NCBI GenBank assembly: GCA_037176905.1 | Contig: JBBBWG010001881.1 | Location: 1 to 34,554 of the forward strand | DNA: 34,554 nucleotides | DNA from: Azolla pinnata | Lineage: Eukaryota > Streptophyta > Polypodiopsida > Salviniales > Salviniaceae | Reading direction: 5' to 3' | Shown: positions 21,598 through 33,424 of the stretch, one piece after another | Numbering within the stretch: the first letter of the stretch is position 1 | How the letters are laid out: each line of letters opens with the position of its first letter | The notes under the pieces: model-generated | What the model saw: the letters and a program-made list of their open reading frames with translations, nothing else | Database searches by the model: none | Told to the model about the DNA's origin: nothing | Translations under genes and position numbers: made by a program

Positions 21598-24594
21598 CTA
21601 GGAACTCTTGTCCATCAATTGAATAGGTGTCAAAATGTTGGATTTATTTGTTTCCACAATACATCCATTCATTACCATTTCCTCGAGAATGAAATGTGCC
21701 TTTTCAAGGTGAAACATTATGTCAAGTTCACACTGCAAAAAATAAATTCTAAATCAATAGAAAGCATGCAATGTATAGTATAAAAAAATAATTCATAAGA
21801 TCCTCTACATATTTTGAGCAGTTTATTACCACACGGAGAGAGAACGACACAGTTAACACATACAGTGATATCCACCTATAAGTCAAATCATGAGGGTACG
21901 AAGTAGGAGTAGCTTCATGTTATTCAAATTGGAACGAACAGACAAAGGCTTGCTGAAGATGATGATCTTATTAAATGAGGTGGCCTTATGATCAGTGACG
22001 ATTCATATCTGTCTGGATGGTAGCTGTTATGGACAAGTGTTTATGACAAAATATTTGTGAGCCACTACCCTTAGGTGGACTAGACGATTGCATACTATAC
22101 TCGAGGACCAGCTCGATCAACTATGATCTAAAAGCACCAGATTTCAAATAGAAAAAGGAATTATAACATGTGGACTCTAACGCTCCACCAAAGTAAATAA
22201 AGGGAAAGAAGTTTTCATGACTTCCCATGGTGAAACCATTACTCTTAAAATCAGGGATGGTTTTACCAGCATGAGGCAATGCTCGAAACACATCCAGTTG
22301 AGACAACTATGACATTGTTCCATGTCAGAACCAATCTTTTACCTCTATCACTTTCTTCATAGAACTTCTCACCGAAACTTTGGTGGAAGTTTTTCATTAT
22401 TAAGTCGTAGACATATTTCAAGATGCTTCAATGAAAAATTTTGCAAAGAGGCAGAATGACATTGTGGTACACAGATGTAGCTTATCTCATAGTAGGAGAA
22501 AATGATTGAGCAAATCTGGTGGGTCTTCATAACTAATACGTCTCCGAATTCAGGAACATAAAATTCAAGAGTGATAGCTATTTTGCTGCTTTTCTGTCAT
22601 CAACTTTCCTTTTATAAGATTAAAGTTTCATTATCATTAAATCTCTCTGTTGGACAGTGAATAGCATGCTTTCTCAAGAGGAGGTAGATAGTAGATAAAT
22701 AAGCAACGGACTAACTAGATTCTTTGAGCTCTCTAAATGGCGGCCAGATTGAGGCTGCTTCTATAACATCTACTTCTCTTCCTCTCAGTCTTGTATTTAT
22801 TTTGCAATTATCTGAATCTTATAATTCATCATCAATAAGGGCAATCTTCAATTTGCAAAACTAAGGGATCTGCCGTTACCATCATCTCTTTATAACAGGC
22901 CAAGAAAAAACACAACCATTTATTTGCAAATTTTTAAACGCAGCCATTGGCAAAGCGCTAGTAATGCACAAGTTTGCATATTATAGTAAATTCACACTTC
23001 AGCAGTTCATATTACTCGTTAACCAGAAATTTTACGTGGATGAAAGAGTGTCAAGGACATCTGATTTCTTCACCTCCATCCTTAACAAGCTCTTCTGAAT
23101 GCTCATCTAATGTTTGTGGCAAGGCAGCTAGATAGCCATCATCCAAAGCATAAATGCGATAAAAACAAAGACCTAAGTTATACTTCAACAGATTAGTGGA
23201 ATCTCACATATACCTAGAAAAACACAAAGGAACTGCCACAGAGAATTCTTCCAATTACTCTAGGGATAAGCTTGAACAGATGCAAGTCGCATCAAAAAAC
23301 ATTAGTCGACAAATTATAGTAATGGCTGAAGCAAAGTCAAGATTCTGAATTTAAACATTGAACTAAATCCAGAGAATTTTGCTGACATATTGAAGTATGC
23401 TAAATTCTTGTAGATCCAGCAGCGGAGTATCACAAAGTTTAATACTTGCTTAGCATCACAAAGAGGCATTTTGACTGGCTGTATGACTTTCCACCGGACA
23501 CATTCCTCAACTACCTAGCGTCCATAAGATGGGCTAGCTGTGTGCTTTTAAGTGGCCTAACGTAAATTAAACACAGTGAACATACGTCCTAGGTTTTGTT
23601 TTCTTCACGATCAACTCATTTCTGGAGAACTATACCCACTGCTTTACATGCAAAATACATAAAAGATGTTGAAACACTCACCACATTGCCGAAATAACGA
23701 TCCATGGTTTCGACCAAGCAATGTATGAATTCCAAAATGGCAAGTTCGTTCTAGAATAAAAGAAAATTCAGCGCACAAATAAGAAAATAGTGGGAGAAAT
23801 CACCATTTGACCACATTTATATGCATACCTCATCACCATCAACTCCAACCAAGAAGAAAAGAGAAGCATATCTTCTATATATCACCTTATAGTTGCGATG
23901 CTCTATGAAAGAGCACTGTAGAAGTATGCAAAAAAAAAGGAATCAGCTGCTGCAGTGAGGTTCTATGAGAGAACACTGGATATATATTGAAAACAAAAAC
24001 GAAAGAAAAGGATCAGCTGTTGCAATGATTTTCTATGCATACTGAACATGCATATACAGATTTGAAACGGGTATAACACAATCAGATGACAAAATCAAGG
24101 ATTATATGAAGCAGGCAAGAGACTTAGATGTGAATGCTTTGTGAATGATAGGCACATTGTCCCTAAATTCAAATTGATTTGCAAGGATCAAACACACTGA
24201 ATATAAATACACATTGATATAAAAAACATCAATGTGGAGCAAGAAAATTACAGCTCTGATGATATAGTAAGAAATTGTGTGGACAAAATAATTTACAATT
24301 TCGACTTCATTCTATAAAATAACACGGCACAGACAACCACATGCGTGCACACACAACCTGAGAAACGATAAGCTGTTGGCAATCATGAAACGGTGAACCA
24401 AAAAAGTTGCAATCGTGCCACGTGAAAAAATGTGAAGGAAGGAGGCGGCTTACCTGTGAATCGGAGCGAGACAGGCATCTGCGGACGATCTCGCCTTCCA
24501 GGGCTCGGCGTTCATCGAGGGTGAGATATTCGTAGTACTGCGCGAGGCGCGTCTGGCCCTGCTTGTTCACCAGGAGGACGAAGCGAATGGCCAT
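21598..24594 (-). CDS. AP4S: AP-4 complex sigma (small) subunit (4 exons)
   Basis: Small chain of the AP-4 heterotetrameric adaptor, which sorts cargo at the trans-Golgi network; in plants this includes vacuolar sorting. Exons, 5' to 3': 24454-24594, 23829-23915, 23682-23750, 21598-21732. The joined frame gives 143 residues, the usual sigma-chain length. Family signatures include [20 protein letters not shown] at the N-terminus, [20 protein letters not shown] at 48-67 (exon 2), [20 protein letters not shown] in exon 3 and [20 protein letters not shown] in exon 4. The wording matches plant AP-4 sigma better than AP-1, AP-2 or AP-3 sigma, notably [11 protein letters not shown] and MNGCIVET. Intron 3 is 1949 bp, the longest in the gene, and nothing was recognised inside it. 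The single ATG at 24594 fits the conserved N-terminus of the family. Confidence 0.95.
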
Positions 24595-27417
24595 GGCCCT
24601 GGAGCAGGAGCTCTGGATGCGGGGAAAGAGATCTGGAGACGGTCGTCTGCAGGCAAAGCACGCTCTACGTATACATATACGTCTACGTATAATATAGGTG
24701 GCATACGGTATACGCGTAGAATACGGTATACCATCTGTAGTATTGGGATTTCGTCAAACAAATGCCCCTATCAGAAGAGTATACTCTTGATGGGTGTAGT
24801 TCTTGTATAGATAGGATTTGCAAATGGAAGAAAAAAAACATGAAAATAGTACTCGACTTTACAGAACAGAACCCAAAATCTCAGTAGTTGATTGATGGGC
24901 ACGCAAATATATAGCCTTTGCATGTCTCTCAATGTCCCGGATATACGGGAAGTTACTATCAACATGAATTGTCTCTTTGAGGTTCGAACGAATGCCCCTT
25001 TCAACAAAAGATATTATCATTAATAATTCACATATTGTGACGTTCACCAATTAGTGTCACGTGGGCAGCTCGAGGATGAAAGTAGGACGAGGGCAACGTA
25101 GAGCAACTGCAACTAAGGCACCGTAGGGTAGACAACCGATTGAGAGTAGTTGGGGCAATAGGGGGCGGAGAGCAAGAAGAGCCGGGGGGACCTATACAAG
25201 AGGGAGCTTCCACTGCCCCCCCTCATTTGGCTAGGCTGCCTTTTATAATGGATACATGGGCCGACTGTTACTCGCTCGACTAGAAGTCCAAAGGTCAAGT
25301 TGACTATTCACTTGCCAGAAGGTTAATAGGTGCCAATGCTAGGCTGCCTGTTCAGTTCCTCAGCTGGAAGATCAACCGACACCACAATATCGAGCGACAA
25401 AATCCTTACAACTATTAACCAGCCCGTCGTTGTTTTTTAGCTCACACATGAATGGCAAGCAGTGGCATGCGTGACCTGACATAAGCGATATAAGGGGCTC
25501 TCACCTTCATTATTGAACCATTTTAGTTCAATTTGTCATGACCAAAACTAAACAATGATTGACTTGTATAACAAAAATACAATCAGAAAAAAACATGATA
25601 AGCACAAGAAAACAATATATCTCTTACCAAGAGACTTACAGCTCAAATTTGTTTAGATTGCAAACACCACTCTCCGTATAAGACGTTCAATACTTCTAAG
25701 GATTTGTAAAATTTTACCGGAAATTCATTAAGAATTACTCGAAGGTTGTGATACCATTTACAAGCTATAGACAAACATTGTCTAAACTCTTCACTAGTGA
25801 AACTAATATTTAGAACTAGTGTTTACAACAAAACGTGAAAACTACCAAATCGTGGGTCAAGTTAAATTTTCCAACATTTGGGTTCGTAGGTCATTTCTGG
25901 TCAAGTCAATGATGTTGCTTTCCATCGTGACCTTCCGTCTTATATGCGTCTTTATCCGGTCTTTTCATGTTTCATGTTAGAACCATGTGCAATATATTCC
26001 AAATTAAGTTCTTTCGCCACGCTACCACCAAACAACTTCTTGATGGACTTGAATATGAGGTTCAAGGTTCTAAAAGAATGATTCACCTATAGCCTAGTGT
26101 TTTATACAATATTGCGATGTCGTTATCGATACGATTTTAACAACACAAGAATTGATATCGCTGTATGCAACAATTCTCTCAGGTGGTATAACTTCGTATT
26201 GTACTACTTGTCAACTGCTAGTGATCCTTATATATACTTCTTGTGTTAGTCGACATCGGAGCAATTGGTCCCAACCGTCAGCTTCATGTCAGACATCTTC
26301 ATGTACATTATCATTCAAAACATACAGATTCTAGGAATAGAAACTCTGGTGCAGAGTAATGCCAATCAGGCTTCAGATAGTTTCCTAAGAAAGAACCGTA
26401 TAACTCTCTTTTCATGTATGAAATTCTTTTTCCTTATTGTAACCTGTTCCGAATTCGCTTATTAAGCTTTCATATTAAGTTTTTAGTGTATGTGCCAGTT
26501 CGAGTCACATTTTTTGGATTGGTGGTTCATGAAAGAGTCTCTCGCATCTTTCTTTTGGGGTTGTTTTTAAAATATTCCCCTCCTAGAATAAATTGCCACA
26601 ATAACACCGTGTCTGTAAGAGCCATAGCGTCGTCTCTACTGTTGCTAGAGACAATATCCGAGTAAAGTTGACAAGTCACTCTTCTCTTGCTCCAAGACTG
26701 AGCTCAGCCTTGTACTCGAATTTCTTCGAACCAGTTAGATATGTGCTTGTCTCGGACTCCCCCTTGCATGGAAGTGTTCATGATGCTTCTTCTGCACGTG
26801 GCAGCACAAGTGCTTTTGTATGAATGATTCAGCTGGAGTATCGATTCTCCGGGTGGAACGAGTGCGATCCGAGTTGTACGAGGAGCAAAGAGAATCTGAG
26901 CTTCACACACGGGGGACGAATCGGTGAAATGTCAAAAGTTCGATGCCCAAACAGTCGGCGCGTCCAAGAATGTCAACTCCACTATCATTAGCCTGTATTT
27001 TGAACGAGGGGGAGATCCTATAAGATGCATAATCGAAAGCGGAGATACACAAGTCCGTCAAACAGTATCTTGTGCGTAGTTAGTCGTTACACCCGTTTTC
27101 TAACCGGCCATGTACTGTGGGCCGTTACGACGCGCCTGCGACTCAAGCTGATGCACAGAGCCCGATAGAGAGCAGCGTTTAGTGCCACGGTCATCATCGG
27201 GCTCACGCTTTGCGCGGAATGCGAATCAAACGAATTCTTATTCGGATCGACTTCTCGTACAAGAAGACCAAAGAAGAAAAAAGAAGAAAAGAGCGCAGAT
27301 CAGGCGCCGGGGAGAGATGCACGCGATGTCCGCGTACAGCGGCGCATCTCGATGGGGCAATCGGGCTATACATCGATCATGAATCGGGCTAGTAAGCGGT
27401 GGGAGCAGAGCGCTGGC
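24595..27417. other. AP4S-PPO intergenic region, no gene recognised
   Basis: The first 180 bases hold the AP-4 sigma 5' leader and promoter, with duplicated ATACGGTATACC-like motifs (24703-24732) and a TATATTATA-like element on the gene strand near 24690-24700. A TGATACCA at 25749-25756 resembles the core of an initiator-tRNA primer-binding site in reverse orientation, but no LTR boundary follows. The rest contains only short frames without family signatures. The final 250 bases are the 3' flank of the PPO gene. Confidence 0.5.
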
Positions 27418-30375
27418 TCATTCGTAGACGATCTTCATGCCCTCGACCGTGACGCGGGAGTCGGGCGGCTGGACGAGGACGGCGACGACGATCTCGTCGT
27501 CGCCGCCGAGCCCGAGGCGGCGGACGGCGTCGGCGAGCTGGAACTTGGCGTTGACGAAGATGCGTTTGGCGTTGGACGACGCGGTGGGAACGACGTTGAA
27601 GGCGCCGACGTACTCGGCCGACGAGACGGGGGGGGTCGATCCGCGGACGGCGGCGGCGTCGGGCAGGTTGACGAAGACGAGCATCTGCACGAAGCGATCG
27701 CGGGCGGCGCCGATGCCTTGCACGACGAGCGCCTCCGATCGGTTGGGAAGGCGAGAGCCCTCCGCGGGCTGCCGTTTCACGAGCGCGATCAGCCCGTCGC
27801 CCACGTCGATGCTGCGGCTCGCATTGCCGGCGCCCGCTTCCCCGACCGCCACTGCCCCGCCGCGTTGCCGGGCGTACTCGACGGCGCTCGCGTTGGCGGA
27901 CGTCGAATTCGGCTCGAACTCGATCCACACGCGATCCGACGCGCTCCGGCTCTCGTACGCGATTCCCAGCTTCCGGGAGTCGAGCGCGTCGCGCGCCCTC
28001 ACCTTCACCAGCTCCGCGCGCTCGTCGAAGAACTCGAACTCCGCGTCGAGGAAGTCGGCGTCGGCCGGCGCGCTCCGCTCGCCCCCCGGCAGCGTCTCCC
28101 ACACCGCCCACAGGCGGTCGAGGTTCGCGTGGTGCGCGTAGAACACCGGGTCGCGCGCCGCCGTGCTGAACGTGCCCATGTCCTGCGCCAGCGCCTGCGA
28201 CGGGTCGCCCGTCCAGTGGTGGATCGCGTCGTGCTGCACGTTCTCGATGCTGCCGCCAAGCGGCGCGTCGAGCACGTTGTCCCCCGACAAGTCGGTGCCG
28301 ACTCTGGAGAAGGGGGAAAAAAAAAAGGGGGGGGGGGGGGACTGCTTCTTTTTGCTTTCTTTCTCTCTTTAGGGGTTTAGTGTTAATACGAGCGTAAACC
28401 ATTCATTGGCCTCGATAACGTAGTGTTCACAACGTAGGGTCAGCTATTTTTGTTGTGGGGCTAGTTCGTTCATTAAGGAAGAACGGGGCGAAGCCAATCG
28501 ACCACCATATGGTCAGCTATTTGTGGGGCTAGTACGTTCATCAAAGAAGAACGCGGCTAAGCCCACTCGACCACCATAGGGTCTGCTATGGTCAGCTATT
28601 TGTGGGGCTAGTTCGTTCATCAAGGAAGAACGGGTCTAAGCCCACTCAACCACCATAAGGTCCGCTATGGTCAGCTATTTGTGGGGCTAGTTCGTGCATT
28701 AAGGAAGAACGCGGCTAAGCCACTCGACCACCATAGGGTCCGCTCTGGTCAGCTATTTGTGGGCTAGTTCGTTCATTGAGGAAGAAAGGGGCTAAACCAC
28801 TCAACTACCGTAGGGTCAGCTATAGTCAGCTATTTGTGGGGCTAGTTCATTCAAGGAAAAACGGGGCTAAGCCCTCGCTGGACAGTTAGAGCAGATACCT
28901 GACCCTATGGTGCGAACACTGCGACACATAGAGGCTAGTGAATGGTTATGCTCGTAACGTTTAGGGCGTTTAAAAAGGCTTTGCTCTCTTGACCTGTAGG
29001 GCCCCCCGAAGAAGAGCTCGGGCGTGTTGGCGGACACGACGGCGGCGTGGAGGGAGTTGAGGTTCTGCGCGACGAGCGCGCCGCGCTCCGACACGTTCGA
29101 CAGTGGGACGAGGTTGACGAGCGCCGACGCGTTGTTGAGGATGGCCGGGTTCCGGAGGCGGTCGGAGAGCGCCGTCCCGTTGCGCGCGAACATGGCCGGG
29201 AACACGTTGCCGCCGTCGCGCTGGTCGTCCCAGTTCCAGAACACGAGCGAGAAGCTCGGGTCTCCGACGAGGTTCGCGAGGATGCGCTCGTGGAAGAAGA
29301 GGTACCAGCGGTGCCACGGCAGGAAGATGGAGGAGAAGTGGATCTGCAAAAGCAAAAACAATACAAAACAAAACAAAAAAACATTGTGCGTCAGCTCCAG
29401 TATCCAGCTCGCTTGCAGTTTCTCTTTTTCCAAAAGATAGATTTTATTTTATTTTTTAATGAAATTATCCTTTCAATTAGTTATAGTGAAAAGACGCCCA
29501 ATAGACTACAACCAGTAAGGCCCTTGGCTTCTATACAAAAATAGCCAAGTTGACCTATTTCTTACAATAAATGTATCACTACCTTAAGGACGAGATAAAT
29601 CCTATATTGGTGAAAATAATTACAACTATGAGCAAGCGTGGTCCCAAAGCCAGCAAGGCCATAGGTAAAGTCTCAATAAGAGTCGTCAGATACTCTCTAC
29701 CCTCGCACAGGTAGCTACAACAACAAAGTCTCTTATCCATTGCATGGATATGGCCCTGATCCAATTTAGAACGCCAAGTTTATTGCGACATTGCTTTCCT
29801 CCTTTTCACCCCTAATCCCAACTCACTTGCACTGACTCCATGGTTTAATTCATTACCACTAGCCCCTCTCACTTTGTATCAGCTCCACAATCGAACTCAC
29901 CTGTACTGACGCCACGGTTAATTCAATCAGCTCCACAGTCCAATTCACTTGCATTGGGCTGGAATGGATAATTTCATTACCACTTTTACCCTGCGTCTCG
30001 CTTTGTTCAATGAGCTCCACCGTCCCACTCACTTGCATCGACCCCGTGGTCGATACTTACCCAACTCTCCTTGCAGATTGCATGGGATCGATCGGACAGT
30101 TTAATTAGCGCCGCATGCCTACCTGCATGGCGATGTCACCGGAGGCGTTGAAGCCGGCCTGCTTGAGGGCGCCGTTGCAGAAGGAGCAGTGGAAGTTGGC
30201 TTGCCCCGACAGGCTGCGGGGGTCGTCGGCTGGCAATGCGCGCATGAGCTCGTAAGCGCGTTCATACTGCTCCACGCGCTCTGGGCTCGCGCGATGCGCA
30301 GCTGTCCGGACACGAGACGGCAGGTGCCCGTAGAGCTCCCACGAGAAGTTCTTGGTCGAGCTGTTTCCCGGCACC

Positions 30376-30411
<36 letters not shown>

Positions 30412-30819
30412 GGTTGTGGTTGTTGTTCCAAAAAACGATGCTTCATTAGCGCGACGATTTAATTACATATTCAATTGAGATGTTTACTCTCCCAGTGCTA
30501 CAAACTGGCGTTCACATATTTCCTGTTACTTATATGAGAAAACTTGCTTACACACCAACATTCCTCCCTCCAACCCAAATCACTCCGTTCACGTTCGATC
30601 TTGCTCTACAAAAACACCGACTAGCAAAACCCCCCCCTTTTCCAGAGACTTATTTAGCTGGGCATTTGCGCAGACGCACCTTGACGCAGCAGTTGAGCGA
30701 TACGTTGATGGGCGGGCCGAGCACGGACTCGTCGACCGCCTCGACGCAGTTGCGCAGGTCGGGTGCCTGAATGGGGTAGCAATCTACAACGCCGATCGTG
30801 CCCTTGTCGACAAAGATGG

Positions 30820-30853
<34 letters not shown>

Positions 30854-30886
30854 AGGAAGGTTGGTCGATCCACAGATCGCCGCCAT
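27418..30886 (-). CDS. PPO: Secretory polyphenol oxidase / tyrosinase-type (4 exons)
   Basis: Type-3 copper oxidase converting phenols to o-quinones. Exons, 5' to 3': 30680-30886, 30123-30374, 28994-29343, 27418-28303. The joined frame gives 564 residues. Residues 1-35 form a signal peptide with an 11-Ile core. The mature start has the family PIQAPDLRNC with the Cys-Cys pair at 66-67. Copper A ligands are His131, His155 and His164, with Cys135 as the thioether Cys (HCSFC). Copper B ligands are His294, His298 and His328 (HDAIH and DPVFYAHH), with Glu290 in the waterkeeper position. A PPO1_DWL-like domain carries DFL at 353-355, and a KFDV-like C-terminal domain ends at EGMKIVYE. About eleven N-x-S/T sequons and no plastid transit peptide suggest the secretory route or vacuole rather than the thylakoid lumen of most angiosperm PPOs. 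Coding sequence is very GC-rich. Whether it is a catechol oxidase or a tyrosinase is not decided by sequence. Confidence 0.93.
28311..28340 (-). repeat. Homopolymer C-T tract before the PPO exon 4 acceptor
   Basis: On the gene strand about 14 C and then 10 T residues lead into CCCCCTTCTCCAG at the exon 4 acceptor. This is an extreme polypyrimidine tract made of two homopolymers and is likely to vary in length or be error-prone in assembly. Confidence 0.8.
28438..28880. repeat. Six-copy 79-bp satellite in PPO intron 3
   Basis: Copies begin at 28438, 28511, 28590, 28669, 28747 and 28825, each with GGTCAGCTATTTGTGGGGCT or a close variant. The middle units are 78-79 bases long. The first copy has an insertion after CTATTT, and the last is truncated. 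The array fills most of the 690-bp intron 28304-28993. Confidence 0.93.
29344..30122 (-). other. PPO intron 2 with degenerate repeats
   Basis: A 779-bp intron with donor GTAGGC and acceptor TTTTGCAG. From about 29815 to 30060 phrases such as AACTCACTTGCACTGACTCC and CAGCTCCAC recur three or four times at irregular spacing, so an old tandem array is likely. No gene was seen in it. Confidence 0.6.
30375..30425 (-). repeat. (CAA)n microsatellite at the PPO intron 1 acceptor
   Basis: On the gene strand about eleven CAA units run directly into CAG, the acceptor of exon 2 (which starts at 30374). There is no normal polypyrimidine tract. The frame is open through the repeat as a Gln run, so an acceptor further upstream is possible, but the family alignment favours joining at this CAG. 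Confidence 0.8.
30821..30853 (-). repeat. (ATC)11 microsatellite coding the PPO signal-peptide core
   Basis: Eleven uninterrupted ATC codons on the gene strand encode Ile12-Ile22 of the PPO, its hydrophobic signal-peptide segment. Loss or gain of whole units would change the length of the hydrophobic core without shifting the frame. Confidence 0.9.
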
Positions 30887-31014
30887 CTCACTCTTTTGAG
30901 GACTTAAAGTAATGTGCTCGTTGGTTCAAGATCTACTTAAGATGACTCTTTGCTCCAGCAAATAGCATCACCATCTATTTAAAATCTCCAGTCGGCACCC
31001 TTCTCCTCGGCCGC

Positions 31015-31024
31015 CTTATATAAG
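31015..31024 (-). promoter_or_regulatory. PPO: Candidate TATA box of the PPO gene
   Basis: CTTATATAAG lies about 130 bases upstream of the PPO start codon at 30886 and is palindromic, so it reads the same on the gene strand. The surroundings are GC-rich, so the motif stands out. The distance allows a leader of about 100 bases. Confidence 0.55.
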
Positions 31025-31595
31025 GTTGCCCTAGTGTTCTTGACATGTCTTGTGAATGACCGGGGTAACACAACCCATTCCATTGCTGCCGCGTCCCATC
31101 GGCCATTCGATGGTTGGTCTCGTCTTACAAGACGTTAATATATCGTTTTTCTTTCTTTCTTTTTTTTCTTGCTCCGACTCTTTGATCTGCCTTGCTTTGC
31201 TCTGCTCTTCTCTTCCTGATATTGCACCATGTCAAACTTTCTCGAAGGATTTCGTTTGACACGAGTGCGCACGGAGCGAGAGAGTAAGATGCTATTTTTT
31301 CGTTTATCAGGCACCCGTTTTCAAGACGATGCTGCTAAGAGGGCCCCCTTTGACAATCGAATGAATCGAGTGGACTGGTCCATTTTCCGCTTCCGGTCGT
31401 GCAACACACCGAGTGACCTCCAAGTTGGTTGTCTGTGCTCAACCGACCAATCTGCGGAGCAGAAAACAGAAAACAGCGGCATGTCAAAGGTTTCAAAAGT
31501 CTTATTTACGATTCTGCAAGCATTGACAAACCCAGTCGTAAGATGCACGAATCCCGATTTGGATCTGGTAAGAACTCACTCCCATGCCTTGACAA

Positions 31596-31601
<6 letters not shown>

Positions 31602-31638
<37 letters not shown>
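31602..31638. repeat. (TG)n microsatellite
   Basis: About 18 TG units in the intergenic region between the two PPO genes, keeping short Val-Cys frames open artificially. Confidence 0.9.
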
Positions 31639-31644
<6 letters not shown>

Positions 31645-33396
31645 ATGTATGAATTAGCATCTCGATAGATTTAGTGTAGTGGGGAAGTGGTCAGGATCTC
31701 GTCAACGGCTAACATATGCAAGAAAAAAAAATGGTGAGATATATTTCGTCACATTCCTTCGAGAATGAGCTCATTTACTTGCCAACGGGGGCATACAAGT
31801 TACAGACCGTTTCTTCGGGTCCGAGCTCAAGACATCCCTCTTTTGAAGGATACCAAGTCAGGCGTGGAAGGGATTCAAAGTTTGTATAGTATGTATCACA
31901 ACCCCAACTGTGCACACTCAATCGTGAGCAAAACTCCCTGAACATTTAAGAGTCAATCCTCAAACCTAACTTAATAAATGTGCTAGTTTCGGTCCCCAAA
32001 AGTCGTATTTCACCTTTGAAGTGTTTGCAATCGAGCCGATCTTCGTTAATTCATGTGTGAGCGTTATGCGTCTCGTGTATCTAACGTGAACGGTGAGAGA
32101 TAGATTTGATTATCGTCTTTGAAGATCAAATATGACCTATGAGACAAACAAATTGCATAGATTATGTGATATATCTGGTTGTGAGTAGTGACTCTCGATT
32201 TTCAAGGATTTGACTAATAAACGTCGCAATTGAGAGTGCACACTGGGGGAGAGAGAGAGAGATCTAGAAATATGAAGGTCAGAAGTACACAGGATTCATA
32301 ACTCTAGTTCGATAGATAGTAAGAAGTAACTTATCAGAACACAAACACACACACACACCTCATTAACAATAGTGAGTGATGGACCCACATCCTTGTCAAT
32401 GTCCTTCGACATTGATGATAGATGAGCGTTACACATCAGTACTCGAGAGATTTCATCAGCACAACCTTAATTGTAAAAGACTCTAGGCCAGCTTATGTAG
32501 AGCCAAAACCTTGGGTCCTGAAACTGCTCGACCCTTTTAAAACAAGTGAGCAGCGGACCCACATCCAATGTCCCTTACAACCATGCAGGGCGAATGAGGC
32601 TCATACGTTGGTAAATGAACAAAGGGGCGTCGCTTGATACACAAAATCTAAATCACAGAGCCCTATTACACAGTGCGAAACCCTAAGTCTTTGAAGTCGG
32701 AAGCTTAGCTTGCCAAAGGACGCTACGATCCATCCATGAAATGATTACTAAATCTGTGGGCTCATAGCATGGTCCACTCCCATGGATTATTGGCTGAGAA
32801 TGGCATTTTTAGTTTTATTGCTATGATTTTGATAACTAATGAAAGGATATTTCTTTTGGAAAAAAAGGGGCAAAGAAAAGAAAGGCGCTAAGGCCATGGA
32901 TCCAGATTCTAAACCCCCGAAACTACAAAACCCTAATTGGTCATATTAATTAAAGAGAGAGAGAGAGAGAGCTCATTCTTTTCCCCATCAAAAGCGTTGT
33001 TTTGATCGCGTGCGAGCCAGGGGACATGAGCAAAATCTCAATCTTTCCCCATCTCCTTTTTTCCTATCCTCAGACATGGACACGGCTCGATCTTCTCTTC
33101 GATCTTCTCTTCATGCATGCGACCGCGGCCAACAGCGACCCGGAACAATTCGAAGTGACAAGTGTAGGGGAGAAAAAAGAGCGGCTCCCTCCCGATCGTA
33201 GAAGATTCAGCCGGCGCGAGCCATAAACACGTGTAGCATCGTCATTATCAAGGGATTCCGTGATGAGATGGTGCTAATATCCGACTGATCAAAATATATA
33301 CTATGCTAAAACAAAAAAAAGGAAAACAAAGGAGTGATCGATTGTGCCATAAAAACGAGCGTCGGGCATGCAAATACCTAAACCCCAACTAAACAC

Positions 33397-33424
33397 CTAA
33401 ACCCTAAACCCTGAACCCTAGACC
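33397..33424. repeat. Short interstitial telomere-like repeat
   Basis: Four consecutive units of or close to CCTAAAC (CCTAAACCCTAAACCCTGAA and on to CCCTAGACC) match the plant telomere repeat. The array is about 850 bases upstream of the second PPO start codon. It could act as teloboxes or be a small interstitial telomeric remnant. Confidence 0.75.

Noticed and set aside
24567..24761. Upstream frame overlapping the AP-4 sigma start
   Set aside because: It begins upstream of the probable TATA region, so it is unlikely to be transcribed with the gene.
25744..25760. Second LTR primer-binding site (TGATACCA)
   Set aside because: Only eight bases match, and no TG-initiated LTR or partner repeat follows.
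27352..28380. 342-codon open frame on the plus strand opposite the PPO last exon
   Set aside because: High GC content leaves antisense frames open. The minus strand carries the copper B ligands and C-terminal domain of PPO.
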